Assembly (NCBI GenBank): GCA_018714185.1
Contig: DVNT01000007.1
Location: 16,833-80,832, forward strand
Source: Candidatus Aphodousia gallistercoris
GTDB lineage: Bacteria > Pseudomonadota > Gammaproteobacteria > Burkholderiales > Burkholderiaceae_F
Direction: 5' to 3'
DNA: 64,000 bases
Numbering within the stretch: position 1 is the first letter of the stretch; each line of letters opens with the position of its first letter. The notes beneath the pieces were generated by a model. The model made no database searches and was not told where the DNA came from. It was given only the letters and a program-made list of their open reading frames with translations. This document shows positions 39,847 to 47,994 of this stretch, piece by piece. The position numbers were made by a program, and so were the translations under genes.

Positions 39847-39909
39847 GGGTTAACCCTTATAAACGCATAACATTTGCCACTTTATTAAGCAACATATAAG
39901 GGTTAACCC
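39847..39909. repeat. Two copies of the palindrome GGGTTAACCC, 53 bp apart
   Basis: The 10-bp palindrome occurs at 39847-39856 and 39900-39909. Each is extended by TTATA on the inner side, making a 15-bp inverted repeat with a 33-bp loop. The centre spacing of 53 bp is five helical turns. It lies in the 298-bp gap between upp and frdC. It fits a dimeric regulator bound at two sites. The T-run after the second copy is weak for a terminator. Confidence 0.6.
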
Positions 39910-40105
39910 TTTATTGTTTCGTTTTTTTCCTTAAGATAATCTGAAAAAACCGTAAAACTTATGACATAACGCAAATCTTTTTTCTTAGAAAGGAGCAAGA
40001 TACGCTCTGTCGAAGCAGTGCATTTGCTCTGTGTCGAATTGTGTTGTTAAAAAGTACTTGGACCGTACTTTAAGGACTTAACTTCTTATAAGGTTAAACA
40101 CCATT

Positions 40106-40903
40106 ATGTCGTCTTCGATGTACAACTCTGATCAAGAAAAGTATTCCAATGTCCCGAGCGGCGAAGAAATCATCGCCGGCGTGGAATTGCGCAATGCTAA
40201 ACGCAAGAGCAGATGGCCTGCAATCTGTGACGTGGCTCAATCCGTCACGGGTCTTTTGTTGGGCATCTTCTTGTTCTGCCACATGGCCTTTACGTCCTCC
40301 ATTCAATTGGGCAAGGATGTGTTCTGGAACTTGTGCGCCTTCTCCGGCGGCTATCCGATCAACGGCCAAGAAAACCTCTGGATGCACGTCGTTCTCGTCG
40401 GCATCATCACGTTGTTGGTCATCATCCATGCTTTGATGGCTTTGCGTCGTTTCCCGACGAGCTATCGCATGTTCCATAACATCAAGAGCCAATATCAATT
40501 CATCGCTCACCGCGATACGACGTTGTGGATCGTTCAAATTGTGACGGCCGTCATTTTGACCGGCATGGTTTTCCCGCACGTCACCCCGATGTTGCTCGAC
40601 CCGGCTAGCATTGGCCCGAACCTTTCTTCCGTTCACACCTATCACAACGGTTTGGTTTGGACGTTCATCTTCTTGTGCGCCACGGAATTGCACGGCATGA
40701 TCGGTTTGTACCGCTTGGCCGTTAAGTGGGACGTTTGCTCCGGCAACCGCGAAGCCTTGCGCAAGGTGATGTACTGCGTCGTCGTTCTCATGATCGCTTG
40801 CGGTTCTATGACGATGTGGACGTACTACAGCAACGGTAAGGCTTTGGTTGAAAGCGGTGAACCGATTGTCAAGTACGAACCGGTTAACAACTGGTGGAAG
40901 TAA
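40106..40903 (+). CDS. frdC: Fumarate reductase cytochrome b subunit, Wolinella FrdC type
   Basis: A 265-residue membrane protein with five helices. His59, His108, His158 and His196 match the spacing of the four heme ligands of Wolinella FrdC (44/93/143/182), and Glu194, two before the last ligand, matches the E-pathway glutamate. It anchors fumarate reductase and passes menaquinol electrons to FrdB/FrdA. Strikingly, frdA and frdB are not next to it: a strong terminator follows, then an element remnant. Codon use is narrow (TTG, GTT, GCC), as in highly expressed genes. The likely start is ATG 40106 with a poor Shine-Dalgarno. Confidence 0.9.
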   Translation: MSSSMYNSDQEKYSNVPSGEEIIAGVELRNAKRKSRWPAICDVAQSVTGLLLGIFLFCHMAFTSSIQLGKDVFWNLCAFSGGYPINGQENLWMHVVLVGIITLLVIIHALMALRRFPTSYRMFHNIKSQYQFIAHRDTTLWIVQIVTAVILTGMVFPHVTPMLLDPASIGPNLSSVHTYHNGLVWTFIFLCATELHGMIGLYRLAVKWDVCSGNREALRKVMYCVVVLMIACGSMTMWTYYSNGKALVESGEPIVKYEPVNNWWK

Positions 40904-40924
40904 TCAGTTTCGCTGATTGACTGG

Positions 40925-40956
40925 AAAACGCGGCTCTCAAACGGCCGCGTTTTTTA
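40925..40956 (+). terminator. Terminator of frdC
   Basis: AAAACGCGGC pairs with GCCGCGTTTT, followed by more T. This isolates frdC as a single-gene transcript. Confidence 0.9.
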
Positions 40957-41012
40957 TTATTTAAAAATTCGTTAGAATCGAAGAAAGGCCGCACTTAACT
41001 CGGCCTCTTTAA

Positions 41013-41200
41013 CAGATGCCGCGGAACTCCCCGTGCGAAAGCGCGGTGATGGATAGCGGCCGGTCGCAAGGCTTGCCAAAATCCTTGCAATCGTTTTTTT
41101 TCGGAAAAACGAACTCGGGTATGAGCCGCTCAGAGAGTGGCTCGAACTCGATGGGGGTACGCTCCCATGAAACCGCGTTCGACAGAGCGCGGTAGTCCAT
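41013..41200 (+). mobile_element. Small non-autonomous IS605-type element, copy 3
   Basis: 188 bp preceded by TTTAA. It shares with copy 2 the left end (AACAGATGCCGCG-like start and GCGAAAGC-capped hairpin), the CGGAAAAAC..GAGCCGCTCAGAG block and the right-end hairpins. Relative to copy 2 it lacks about 85 bp between two ATGGGGG repeats, so it looks like a further deletion derivative. It ends GCGCGGTAGTCCAT. A lipoprotein gene starts 86 bp after it. Confidence 0.75.
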
Positions 41201-41286
41201 TCAAGTCATTCCGTTACCGTGACATAGAAAAGGAGTAGCACCGCCTTGGCGAGAATCCTCGCAAAAGCACGGCGCTAATAAACACA

Positions 41287-41634
41287 ATGAAACACTTTAC
41301 TGTCGCCGCAATCGCTGCCTCCGCCTTACTGTTGGGCGGCTGCATGGCCAACTCCGTTAAGTCGAGCGGAGAAAATGTCGTCATTGTTCAATCTCTGCCC
41401 AGTCAGTTTCAATGCACATTCAAGGGAGAAGTTGCCGGCTCACAAGGCAACTGGCTCACCGGAGGTTGGACGTCTAACCAAAATCTGGCGATCGGAGCCC
41501 GCAATGATCTGAGAAATGAAGCCGGCAAGCTCGGCGCCAATGTCGTCGTCATCGTGGAAACGCTCAACAACACCAACGAAGACAACGAACTGGAAAACAT
41601 CACCCATATCGGGCGCGCCTACCTTTGCCGATAA
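41287..41634 (+). CDS. Small lipoprotein, DUF4156-like
   Basis: A 115-residue protein with a lipoprotein signal ending LLLGGC (Cys19). The rest contains FKGEVAGSQGNW and ARNDLRNEAGKLGANVVVIVE, typical of the DUF4156 group of small envelope lipoproteins. The function is unknown. Confidence 0.72.
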   Translation: MKHFTVAAIAASALLLGGCMANSVKSSGENVVIVQSLPSQFQCTFKGEVAGSQGNWLTGGWTSNQNLAIGARNDLRNEAGKLGANVVVIVETLNNTNEDNELENITHIGRAYLCR

Positions 41635-41687
41635 AACGCAAAGAGACTTCCAAGAATTCAAAGCCGGAAGGCGGACCGGAGGCCTCC

Positions 41688-42347
41688 TTAAATGGTGATT
41701 CCCCGCTCTCTGGCCCATAGGGCGGCTTGGGTACGGGAAGAAAATCCCATCTTCTTGAGAATATGCTTGACATGAACCTTGACGGTTCCAAGCTGAATGG
41801 AGAGATATTCTCCGGTCTCTTGGTTGCTCATGCCGATGGAAAGGCACTTCAAAACATCCCTTTCGCGCATCGTGAGCATCGTTAAATCACGATCAACCTC
41901 ACCGGTGTCATCCCTAAAGGCTCGAGCCAGCGCAGCCATCAAGCGGTTGCTGACAACCACCTGCCCGCAGGCAACGCGTTTGATCTGAGATAAAAGTTCA
42001 GGGACTTCAATGAGCTTGGAGAGATAGCCCTCGGCTTGCAAGTGCACCGTCGTCATAAGCTCTTCGCTATCGTCTCGATCGGTCAGCATAATCACCCGTG
42101 CGGGCTTATCGATGTTTTTTGCATACCGCAACAGCTCCGTGGCTACATCTTTTTTCATATGCATGTCCACGATCACCAAGCCGGGCTGCAATCTTTCGAT
42201 ATAAAACATGCCCAGATGTTTGTCACCGGTTTCGGCAATATTGCCAAAACAGTCATCTTCATGAATCAAACGAGCCAACGATTCTCGAAAAAGCGGAGAA
42301 GCGTCAACAATAACGACGTTAATCGGATGCTCACTGGCAGAGGCCAT
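41688..42347 (-). CDS. NarL/LuxR-family response regulator, orphan, atypical receiver
   Basis: A 219-residue protein. The receiver has Asp15 in VVIVDASPLF but lacks the second acidic residue of the usual pair (Ala16); the phospho-acceptor would be Asp61 (LVIVDMHMKK). The LuxR helix-turn-helix has LTMRERDVLKCLSIGMSNQETGEYL and LGTVKVHVKHILKKMG. No kinase gene is adjacent. The altered acidic pocket may weaken magnesium binding or phosphorylation. Confidence 0.88.
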   Translation of the reverse strand: MASASEHPINVVIVDASPLFRESLARLIHEDDCFGNIAETGDKHLGMFYIERLQPGLVIVDMHMKKDVATELLRYAKNIDKPARVIMLTDRDDSEELMTTVHLQAEGYLSKLIEVPELLSQIKRVACGQVVVSNRLMAALARAFRDDTGEVDRDLTMLTMRERDVLKCLSIGMSNQETGEYLSIQLGTVKVHVKHILKKMGFSSRTQAALWARERGITI

Positions 42348-42359
42348 CTTGACTCCCCT

Positions 42360-42395
42360 AAAGCGGGAGAATGCCTGCTCCCGCTTTTTATTTTT
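42360..42395. terminator. Hairpin between the M20 amidase and the NarL-type regulator
   Basis: A perfect stem AAAGCGGGAG / CTCCCGCTTT. The long T-run is on the + strand, while both neighbouring genes run on the - strand where only TTTAGG follows. It may still end the amidase transcript. Confidence 0.5.
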
Positions 42396-42411
42396 ATACG
42401 CCTAATCGGCT

Positions 42412-43680
42412 TTATTTATCATCGTAGTGGCTAACGGCAGCCCATAAAATATCCGTGCCTTGCATAAAGTCTTCAATCTTCATGGCTTCATGAGGATTGT
42501 GAGAACCTAACTGGTTGGCAACGAAAATCATGGCTACTTTCACGCCGTTATTGCCCAGCACGGCTGAATCGTGACCGGCGCCGGAAGCCAAGCGCAAGAA
42601 GGGGATTCCTTCGGCTGCAGCGCTCTCTTCGAGCGTCTTGCTTAACTGCGGATCGACTCCGGAGGGTGCGGTATACAAGGCTGAATCGAATTCAATCTTC
42701 ACGCCTCGTTCTTCTGCTACTTCTTGGGCATACTTTTGCATAAGCTGGTGGAAACGCTCTGCCGTGTCGGCACTTAGGCTGCGAATATCCACCGAGAACG
42801 TGACCTCACCCGGGATAACGGAAATGGCGGCACTGGAGGCCATTTTCAAAACGCCTGTCGTATAAACCAGGTCTTCGCCATGGACCAGCCATCGGTCCCA
42901 AGCACGATCGATACGCTGCATCAAATCGGTAAAAGCCATCAAAGCGTCGTGCCGGTACTGTTTATCGGTTGCTCCCGAATGGGCGGCTTCGCCGATAATG
43001 CGCACGGCCTTATGGCGCACGTTGCCTCGAATGCCGGTCACGATGCCGGCGCGGGCCTTATCCTGGGCATCCAAGGTCGGCCCCTGCTCAATATGCAGTT
43101 CGACAAAAGCCGCCATGCGGCCGATATCCACCAAGGGCTTGCCTGCGGTCACATCGTCGACTTTTATGCCGCAACCGGCCATGGCCTCGCCGAGGGTGCA
43201 GGAGCCGTCGCGGTGCTTAAGCGCCAAATCCTTTTCGGTGAGTTTGCCCAGCATGCCGAGCGAGCCCATATAGGCTTTACCGAAAAAGGAGCTTTCCTCA
43301 CCCCGCATCATCAAAACCCGATAGTCGCGCTGGGGTTGGAAATTGGTTTGCCGCATCCACCAGGCCACCGTCAACGCCGCCGCAATGCCGGCCAGGCCGT
43401 CGTAATTGCCGCCTTGGGGAACACTATCGGCATGGGAGCCGGAAACAAACGCCGGCAAGGAGCGATCCTTGCCCGGCAATGTCATCCAAACATTGCCCGC
43501 ACGGTCGTGCTCGATTTCCAGCGACAACGATTCACCGATTGCCGTCAAGTACTGCAGTACTTCAGTCTCTTTCGGCGAAAAAGCTTGCCGAGTAACCCCT
43601 TGGACATCTTGAGACATCGCACGCACGTCGTCAAAGATTTTTTGAGCAAACGCTTTAGCTTTTACTTGTATTTCAGACAT
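42412..43680 (-). CDS. M20 family amidohydrolase (hydantoinase/carbamoylase or allantoate amidohydrolase type)
   Basis: A 422-residue protein with metal motifs GSHADSVPQGGNYDG, RGEESSFFGKAYMGS, VELHIEQGP and ASGAGHDSAVL. These match N-carbamoyl-amino-acid hydrolases, beta-ureidopropionase and allantoate amidohydrolase. The exact substrate is not clear. It is divergent from dcuC across a 300-bp intergenic region that holds a possible FNR site. Confidence 0.88.
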   Translation of the reverse strand: MSEIQVKAKAFAQKIFDDVRAMSQDVQGVTRQAFSPKETEVLQYLTAIGESLSLEIEHDRAGNVWMTLPGKDRSLPAFVSGSHADSVPQGGNYDGLAGIAAALTVAWWMRQTNFQPQRDYRVLMMRGEESSFFGKAYMGSLGMLGKLTEKDLALKHRDGSCTLGEAMAGCGIKVDDVTAGKPLVDIGRMAAFVELHIEQGPTLDAQDKARAGIVTGIRGNVRHKAVRIIGEAAHSGATDKQYRHDALMAFTDLMQRIDRAWDRWLVHGEDLVYTTGVLKMASSAAISVIPGEVTFSVDIRSLSADTAERFHQLMQKYAQEVAEERGVKIEFDSALYTAPSGVDPQLSKTLEESAAAEGIPFLRLASGAGHDSAVLGNNGVKVAMIFVANQLGSHNPHEAMKIEDFMQGTDILWAAVSHYDDK

Positions 43681-43819
43681 GGATTGGCTCCCTCTTCAAC
43701 AATTAGGAAAAACGATAATATTTTAAGAGTTTTTTTATTCATGATTCAAACTGGGAGTATAAAACCCTTCTTTTAAATCAATTACTTAAAAAGAATTTTT
43801 GCAAAGGGAATGCATTTCT

Positions 43820-43833
43820 TTGAGATGAATCAA
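43820..43833. promoter_or_regulatory. Possible FNR/CRP-type operator
   Basis: TTGAG-ATGA-ATCAA, one mismatch from the FNR consensus TTGAT-N4-ATCAA. It lies about 150 bp from each divergent gene start (amidase and dcuC). The rest of the 43681-43981 gap holds no visible gene. Confidence 0.4.
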
Positions 43834-43981
43834 ACAAGGGGAAAACCTTCACGTTCGAGACAATCAAAGGGTAATCCCTGTTTCGGAAAACGACAAACTA
43901 GTGAATACTTAGCGTAGTAGGAAAAAGAGCCTCGCAGAAGGTGCTATTCCTATGCCTTTCTAACTTTAAAGGGATTGTCTC

Positions 43982-45256
43982 ATGTCTTTGCTTGAATGGT
44001 TGGCAGTTGTCGTAGTGTTGCTTTCGGTGTATGCCTTGGTGAAGCGCTATGAAACTCGCCTAGTGTTGTTTACGGCCGGCTTTTTCCTTTGCTTGGTCTC
44101 TTTGCAACCGTTGGAAGCGTTGAACTCTTTTGCAAAATCCATGACTAACAGCTCGTTGGTGATGGCCATCTGCTCTTCGATGGGTTTTGCGTTCATCGCT
44201 ACGTACACGAAATCGGACCGCTGCTTGGTTCACTATTTGGCCTCCCCGATTCGCGGTTTGGGTATCTTCCTCATCCCGATCTGCACGGCCATTACGTTTG
44301 TTATTAACATCGCTATTCCGTCGGCAGCCGGTTGCGCTGCTGCCGTGGGTTCCACGTTGATCCCGGTGATGTTGCGTGCCGGCATCAAACCCGCCGGCGC
44401 TGCTGCGGCCGTCATGGGCGGTACGATCGGTTCTTACCTCTCCCCGGGCACGTCCCACAACCCGTTCGTTGCCGATATGGCCGGCATCGACGTGATGGAC
44501 TTTATTGCCTATCACGCTCCGTGGTCCTTAATGTGCGGCGCCTTTGTCGTGGTCGGCGTTTTGGTCGTTTGCTTCCTTTTAGGTGACCACAAGGGCGATA
44601 GCGATGCTCAAGCCCACGTCACGCAAAAAGACGACGACTTCAAGCCGAGCGTTATCAAGGCCATCATGCCGGTGGTTCCGATCGCTTTGTTGGTTACCGG
44701 CAACCTCTGGGTTCCCGCCATCAAGATGGGCGTGGCTCAAGCCATGGTCGTCGGTGCTGTCGTTACGCTTTTGGTCTCCATCGCTTTGGATCGCACCAAT
44801 CCGCAAGAATTCTCCAAGCAATTCTTTAACGGTATGGGCAAGGGCTACGCCGATGTGATGGGTATCATCATCGCCGCCGGCGTGTTCGCTGCCGGCCTTC
44901 GTGCTACCGGTTTGATCGACTCGTTCGTTGACGTGCTCAAGCACTCCAACGACATCGCTCGCTGGGGTGGTTCGCTCGGCCCGTGGCTCATGGGTACGAT
45001 CACCGGTTCCGGTGACGCTGCCACGATGGCTTTCAACGAAGCCGTTACGCCGCATGCTCCTGAATTCGGCATGGAAATCAAGTCCTTGGGCGCTTTGGCC
45101 TTCTTGACGGGCGCCTTGGGCCGCACCATGAGCCCGATTGCCGGTGCTATGGTTGTGGTTTCCGGTATTGCTATGGCTAACCCGATCGAAGTCGCCAAGC
45201 GTACGGCTCTGCCGTGCACGGCCGCCACGATCGCTTTGGCGTTGTTCATGGTCTAG
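43982..45256 (+). CDS. dcuC: DcuC-family C4-dicarboxylate carrier
   Basis: A 424-residue membrane protein with a dozen or more hydrophobic segments. IPSAAGCAAAVGSTLIPVMLRAG, GGTIGSYLSPGTSHNPFVAD and GTITGSGDAATMAFNEAVTPH resemble the DcuC/DcuD anaerobic dicarboxylate carriers. Codon use is narrow, as in frdC, suggesting strong expression. Neighbouring M20 hydrolases on both sides raise the option that it carries their substrates or products instead of fumarate/succinate. Confidence 0.85.
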   Translation: MSLLEWLAVVVVLLSVYALVKRYETRLVLFTAGFFLCLVSLQPLEALNSFAKSMTNSSLVMAICSSMGFAFIATYTKSDRCLVHYLASPIRGLGIFLIPICTAITFVINIAIPSAAGCAAAVGSTLIPVMLRAGIKPAGAAAAVMGGTIGSYLSPGTSHNPFVADMAGIDVMDFIAYHAPWSLMCGAFVVVGVLVVCFLLGDHKGDSDAQAHVTQKDDDFKPSVIKAIMPVVPIALLVTGNLWVPAIKMGVAQAMVVGAVVTLLVSIALDRTNPQEFSKQFFNGMGKGYADVMGIIIAAGVFAAGLRATGLIDSFVDVLKHSNDIARWGGSLGPWLMGTITGSGDAATMAFNEAVTPHAPEFGMEIKSLGALAFLTGALGRTMSPIAGAMVVVSGIAMANPIEVAKRTALPCTAATIALALFMV

Positions 45257-45278
45257 TCAGTAAGTTCTGATATTGATC

Positions 45279-45313
45279 AAAGGGCTGGATCTTAATTGAT
45301 CCGGCCCTTTTTT
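45279..45313 (+). terminator. Terminator of dcuC
   Basis: AAGGGC and GGATC arms pair with GATCC and GGCCCTT around TTAATT, followed by a T-run. Confidence 0.85.
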
Positions 45314-45380
45314 CTAGCGCTAGAATTTTTTTAGGCGGGTGAAAAATCTCGCCTGTTTTTCTGCATTTAGGAGTAATGAA

Positions 45381-46655
45381 ATGGCTCAATGTGCCTACCA
45401 TGATCAACTGATTAGTATCCGTCGTGAACTTCACCAATTCCCGGAAGAAGGATGGACGGAGTTTTGCACGACGGCCTTTATCGTTCAACATTTGCGTGCT
45501 TTGGGTTATGAGGTCCTGATGGGAGAAAAAGTGGTCTCCCGCAAGGATTGCCTCGGTCGCGATCCGAAGCTGGTTGCCCAAGCTATCGAAACGGCAAAGC
45601 AGCGCGGTGTTCCGCAAGCTCTGCTGGATGAAATGCAAGAGCTAACGGGCTGCGTGGCCGTACTTGATACCGGTCGCCCGGGTCCCACGGTGGCCTTGCG
45701 TTTTGATATCGACTGCAACAACGTTCAGGAAAATCCCTCACCCGAACACCGTGCTTCGAAAGAAGGCTGGGCTTCCAAGCGCCCGAACTTGATGCATGCC
45801 TGCGGACATGACTCTCATATTTCTTTGGGTTTGGCCATCGCCCGCTGGGCTATGGAGCATAAGGACGAGCTCAAGGGCAAACTCAAGATTGTCTTCCAGC
45901 CGGCCGAAGAAGGCGTGCGCGGCGCCGCTGCCGTTGCCGCTAGCGGCATTGTTGACGACTGCGATTACTTCCTCTCAAGCCACATCGCCATGATGGCCAA
46001 GTCCGGCGAGATCATCACCTCCCCGGTAGGCTTCTTGTGCACGACCAAGTTTGATATTACCTTCAAGGGCCGTCCGGCCCATGCCGGCATTGAACCGAAC
46101 GCTGGCCGCAACGCACTGGCAGCAGCCTGCCACGCCGTGACGCAATTGCTCGGCATTCCGCGCCATGGCTCAGGCATGACCCGTGTCAATGTGGGCCGTT
46201 TGGTTGCCGGCGAAGGCCGTAACGTCATCCCGGTAAATGCCAAACTCGTCATGGAAGTGCGTGGCGAAACGAGCGAAATCAACAGCTACATGGTCGAACA
46301 AACCCAAAACATCATTGAAGGGGTTTCCAAGAGCTTTGGCGTTGACCACCACATCGAAAAGATGGGCGAAGCCGTGGACCTCTTTAACGATAAAGAAATG
46401 GTCGACATGCTCGATGATGTCTGCTCAAAGACCGAAGGCGTGAAAAAGACGTTGCATGAAGTCAACTTCGGCGGTTCTGAAGACGCCACGATTTTGGCTC
46501 GTCGCGTTCAGGCTCACGGCGGCAAGGCGGCTTACTTCGTCTTGGGCTCCGACCGTACGGGCGGCCACCATACTTCCGACTTTGATATTGATGAATCCTC
46601 GCTTGATATCGGCGTGAACATTTATTCCGAAATGTTAAAACGCCTGATGAAGTAA
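45381..46655 (+). CDS. M20 amidohydrolase, AbgA-like (p-aminobenzoyl-glutamate hydrolase type)
   Basis: A 424-residue protein from ATG 45381, with AGGAG seven bases upstream. The zinc site LMHACGHDSHISLGL and FQPAEEGVRGAAA are M20D hallmarks. The N-terminal insertion before ALRFDIDCNN is as in AbgA. AbgA cleaves folate breakdown products to p-aminobenzoate and glutamate, but other N-acyl amino acids are possible. No abgB or abgT is adjacent; the dcuC carrier takes that place. Confidence 0.85.
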   Translation: MAQCAYHDQLISIRRELHQFPEEGWTEFCTTAFIVQHLRALGYEVLMGEKVVSRKDCLGRDPKLVAQAIETAKQRGVPQALLDEMQELTGCVAVLDTGRPGPTVALRFDIDCNNVQENPSPEHRASKEGWASKRPNLMHACGHDSHISLGLAIARWAMEHKDELKGKLKIVFQPAEEGVRGAAAVAASGIVDDCDYFLSSHIAMMAKSGEIITSPVGFLCTTKFDITFKGRPAHAGIEPNAGRNALAAACHAVTQLLGIPRHGSGMTRVNVGRLVAGEGRNVIPVNAKLVMEVRGETSEINSYMVEQTQNIIEGVSKSFGVDHHIEKMGEAVDLFNDKEMVDMLDDVCSKTEGVKKTLHEVNFGGSEDATILARRVQAHGGKAAYFVLGSDRTGGHHTSDFDIDESSLDIGVNIYSEMLKRLMK

Positions 46656-46677
46656 TCGGTTCATTCGCTTCGATAAG

Positions 46678-46728
46678 GGGTGTTGCAGAATTCGCTCAAC
46701 AAAGCGAGAAGGGCAACACCCTTTTTTT
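46678..46728 (+). terminator. Terminator of the abgA-like gene
   Basis: GGGTGTTGC pairs with GCAACACCC, with an inner TTCGCT / AGCGA stem, followed by seven T. Confidence 0.85.
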
Positions 46729-46786
46729 CATGTAACTGTTGAGCATGAGAGTCCGTACCACGGTCTGGCATGCGCTTTGACGCTGC

Positions 46787-46879
46787 CGCCGGTTATCCCT
46801 CACAGAGGATGACGTAGACTCGGCCACCGTGCCTTCCGCAGGTTGCAATACGCCCGATCAGGACATCGGGATAACGGCG
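46787..46879 (+). other. Unidentified structured intergenic segment upstream of yebC
   Basis: CGCC-G-GTTATCCC (46787-46799) pairs with GGGATAAC-GGCG (46868-46879), a 12-bp stem with one bulged G closing a 68-nt interior. An alternative hairpin CCCGAT / ATCGGG (46853-46870) uses the same GGG, so the two are exclusive. It does not match SRP RNA, 6S or any riboswitch core I can recall. No reading frame is convincing. Confidence 0.4.
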
Positions 46880-46991
46880 CCCAAGACAAACCTCTCTTTA
46901 GCGAGTAAAATGAATAGGTTATGTTCAAGCGTTTTCCCCCTTATCGATTTAAAACGCTCCTCTTTTTTTGTATTTTGAAAGGATATCGTTC

Positions 46992-47714
46992 ATGTCAGGA
47001 CACTCCAAGTGGGCCAACATTCAACATCGCAAAGGCCGTCAAGATGCCAAGCGTTCTAATTTGTGGACCAAGCTTGTTCGCGAAATCATGGTTGCCGCCC
47101 GTAACGGCGCCGATCCCGACGGAAATTCCCGTCTGCGCTTAGCCCTTACGAAAGCTCGTGCTGGCAACGTGCCCAAAGATACGATCAAGAACGCCATTTT
47201 GAAGGGCTCCGGCCAACTCGAAGGCGTTAAGTTCGAAGAAGCCCGCTACGAAGGCTATGGTGTGGGCGGCGCTGCGCTGATCATTGATGCCGCGACCGAC
47301 AACAAGACCCGTACCGTGGCCGATGTTCGCCACATCTTAAGCAAGAACGGCGGCAATCTCGGTGCCGAAGGCTCCGTTTCCTTTATGTTCAAGCACTGCG
47401 GGCAATTCCTTTTTGCTCCCGGCACGGCAACCGAAGATGACGTGATGGCCGTCGCTCTTGATGCCGGCGCCGACGACGTGGTTGTTGACGATGAAGGCGG
47501 CATTGAAGTGACGTGCGAACCGAGTGCTTTTGAAGACGTGAACAATGCCTTTGAGAAAGCCGGCATGACGCCCGAATTCGCCGAAATCACCATGAAAGCT
47601 TTGAACGAAACCGAGTTGCAAGGCGAAGATGCCGAACGCATGCAGCGTTTGATTGATGCCTTGGAAGACCTCGATGACGTTCAACAAGTCTATACCACGG
47701 CTGTCTTCAATTAA
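46992..47714 (+). CDS. yebC: YebC/PmpR-family protein (translation or transcription regulator)
   Basis: A 240-residue protein from ATG 46992. The opening [19 protein letters not shown], the middle [15 protein letters not shown] and the end [15 protein letters not shown] are typical. Family knowledge: YebC proteins were annotated as transcription regulators, and recent work links them to relief of ribosome stalling. The usual neighbour ruvC is absent here. Confidence 0.95.
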   Translation: MSGHSKWANIQHRKGRQDAKRSNLWTKLVREIMVAARNGADPDGNSRLRLALTKARAGNVPKDTIKNAILKGSGQLEGVKFEEARYEGYGVGGAALIIDAATDNKTRTVADVRHILSKNGGNLGAEGSVSFMFKHCGQFLFAPGTATEDDVMAVALDAGADDVVVDDEGGIEVTCEPSAFEDVNNAFEKAGMTPEFAEITMKALNETELQGEDAERMQRLIDALEDLDDVQQVYTTAVFN

Positions 47715-47994
47715 GTTTTTTCTCACCTCGGACTGACCCTGACGGCCGGTCCGAGCCTTCCCCAGATCAATACGTTGGCCGCTACAGAGGTAGCTTCAAC
47801 CGAAGATTTCGTTTTCGCTTTAAACTTAAAAGTTGGATTTCGACCCTCGGGTCGATAGGAACCCATTATTTCTTAGAGACAATGTCCCTTTCGGCAATCG
47901 GCCAGACGCGGCGTTGTAATTTTCTGAAATTTGAAAGGAGGCGGCGCTGCCTTCCCTGTGCAAAAAAAAGCAGAAGGTCCCGCGCCGATATTTT

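Noticed and set aside
39900-39925. Second GGGTTAACCC palindrome as terminator of upp
   Set aside because: The stem without loop is a perfect palindrome that cannot form a stable short hairpin, and the T-run is weak.
46787-46879. SRP 4.5S RNA
   Set aside because: The conserved GGAAGGAAGCAGCC-type apical loop is missing.
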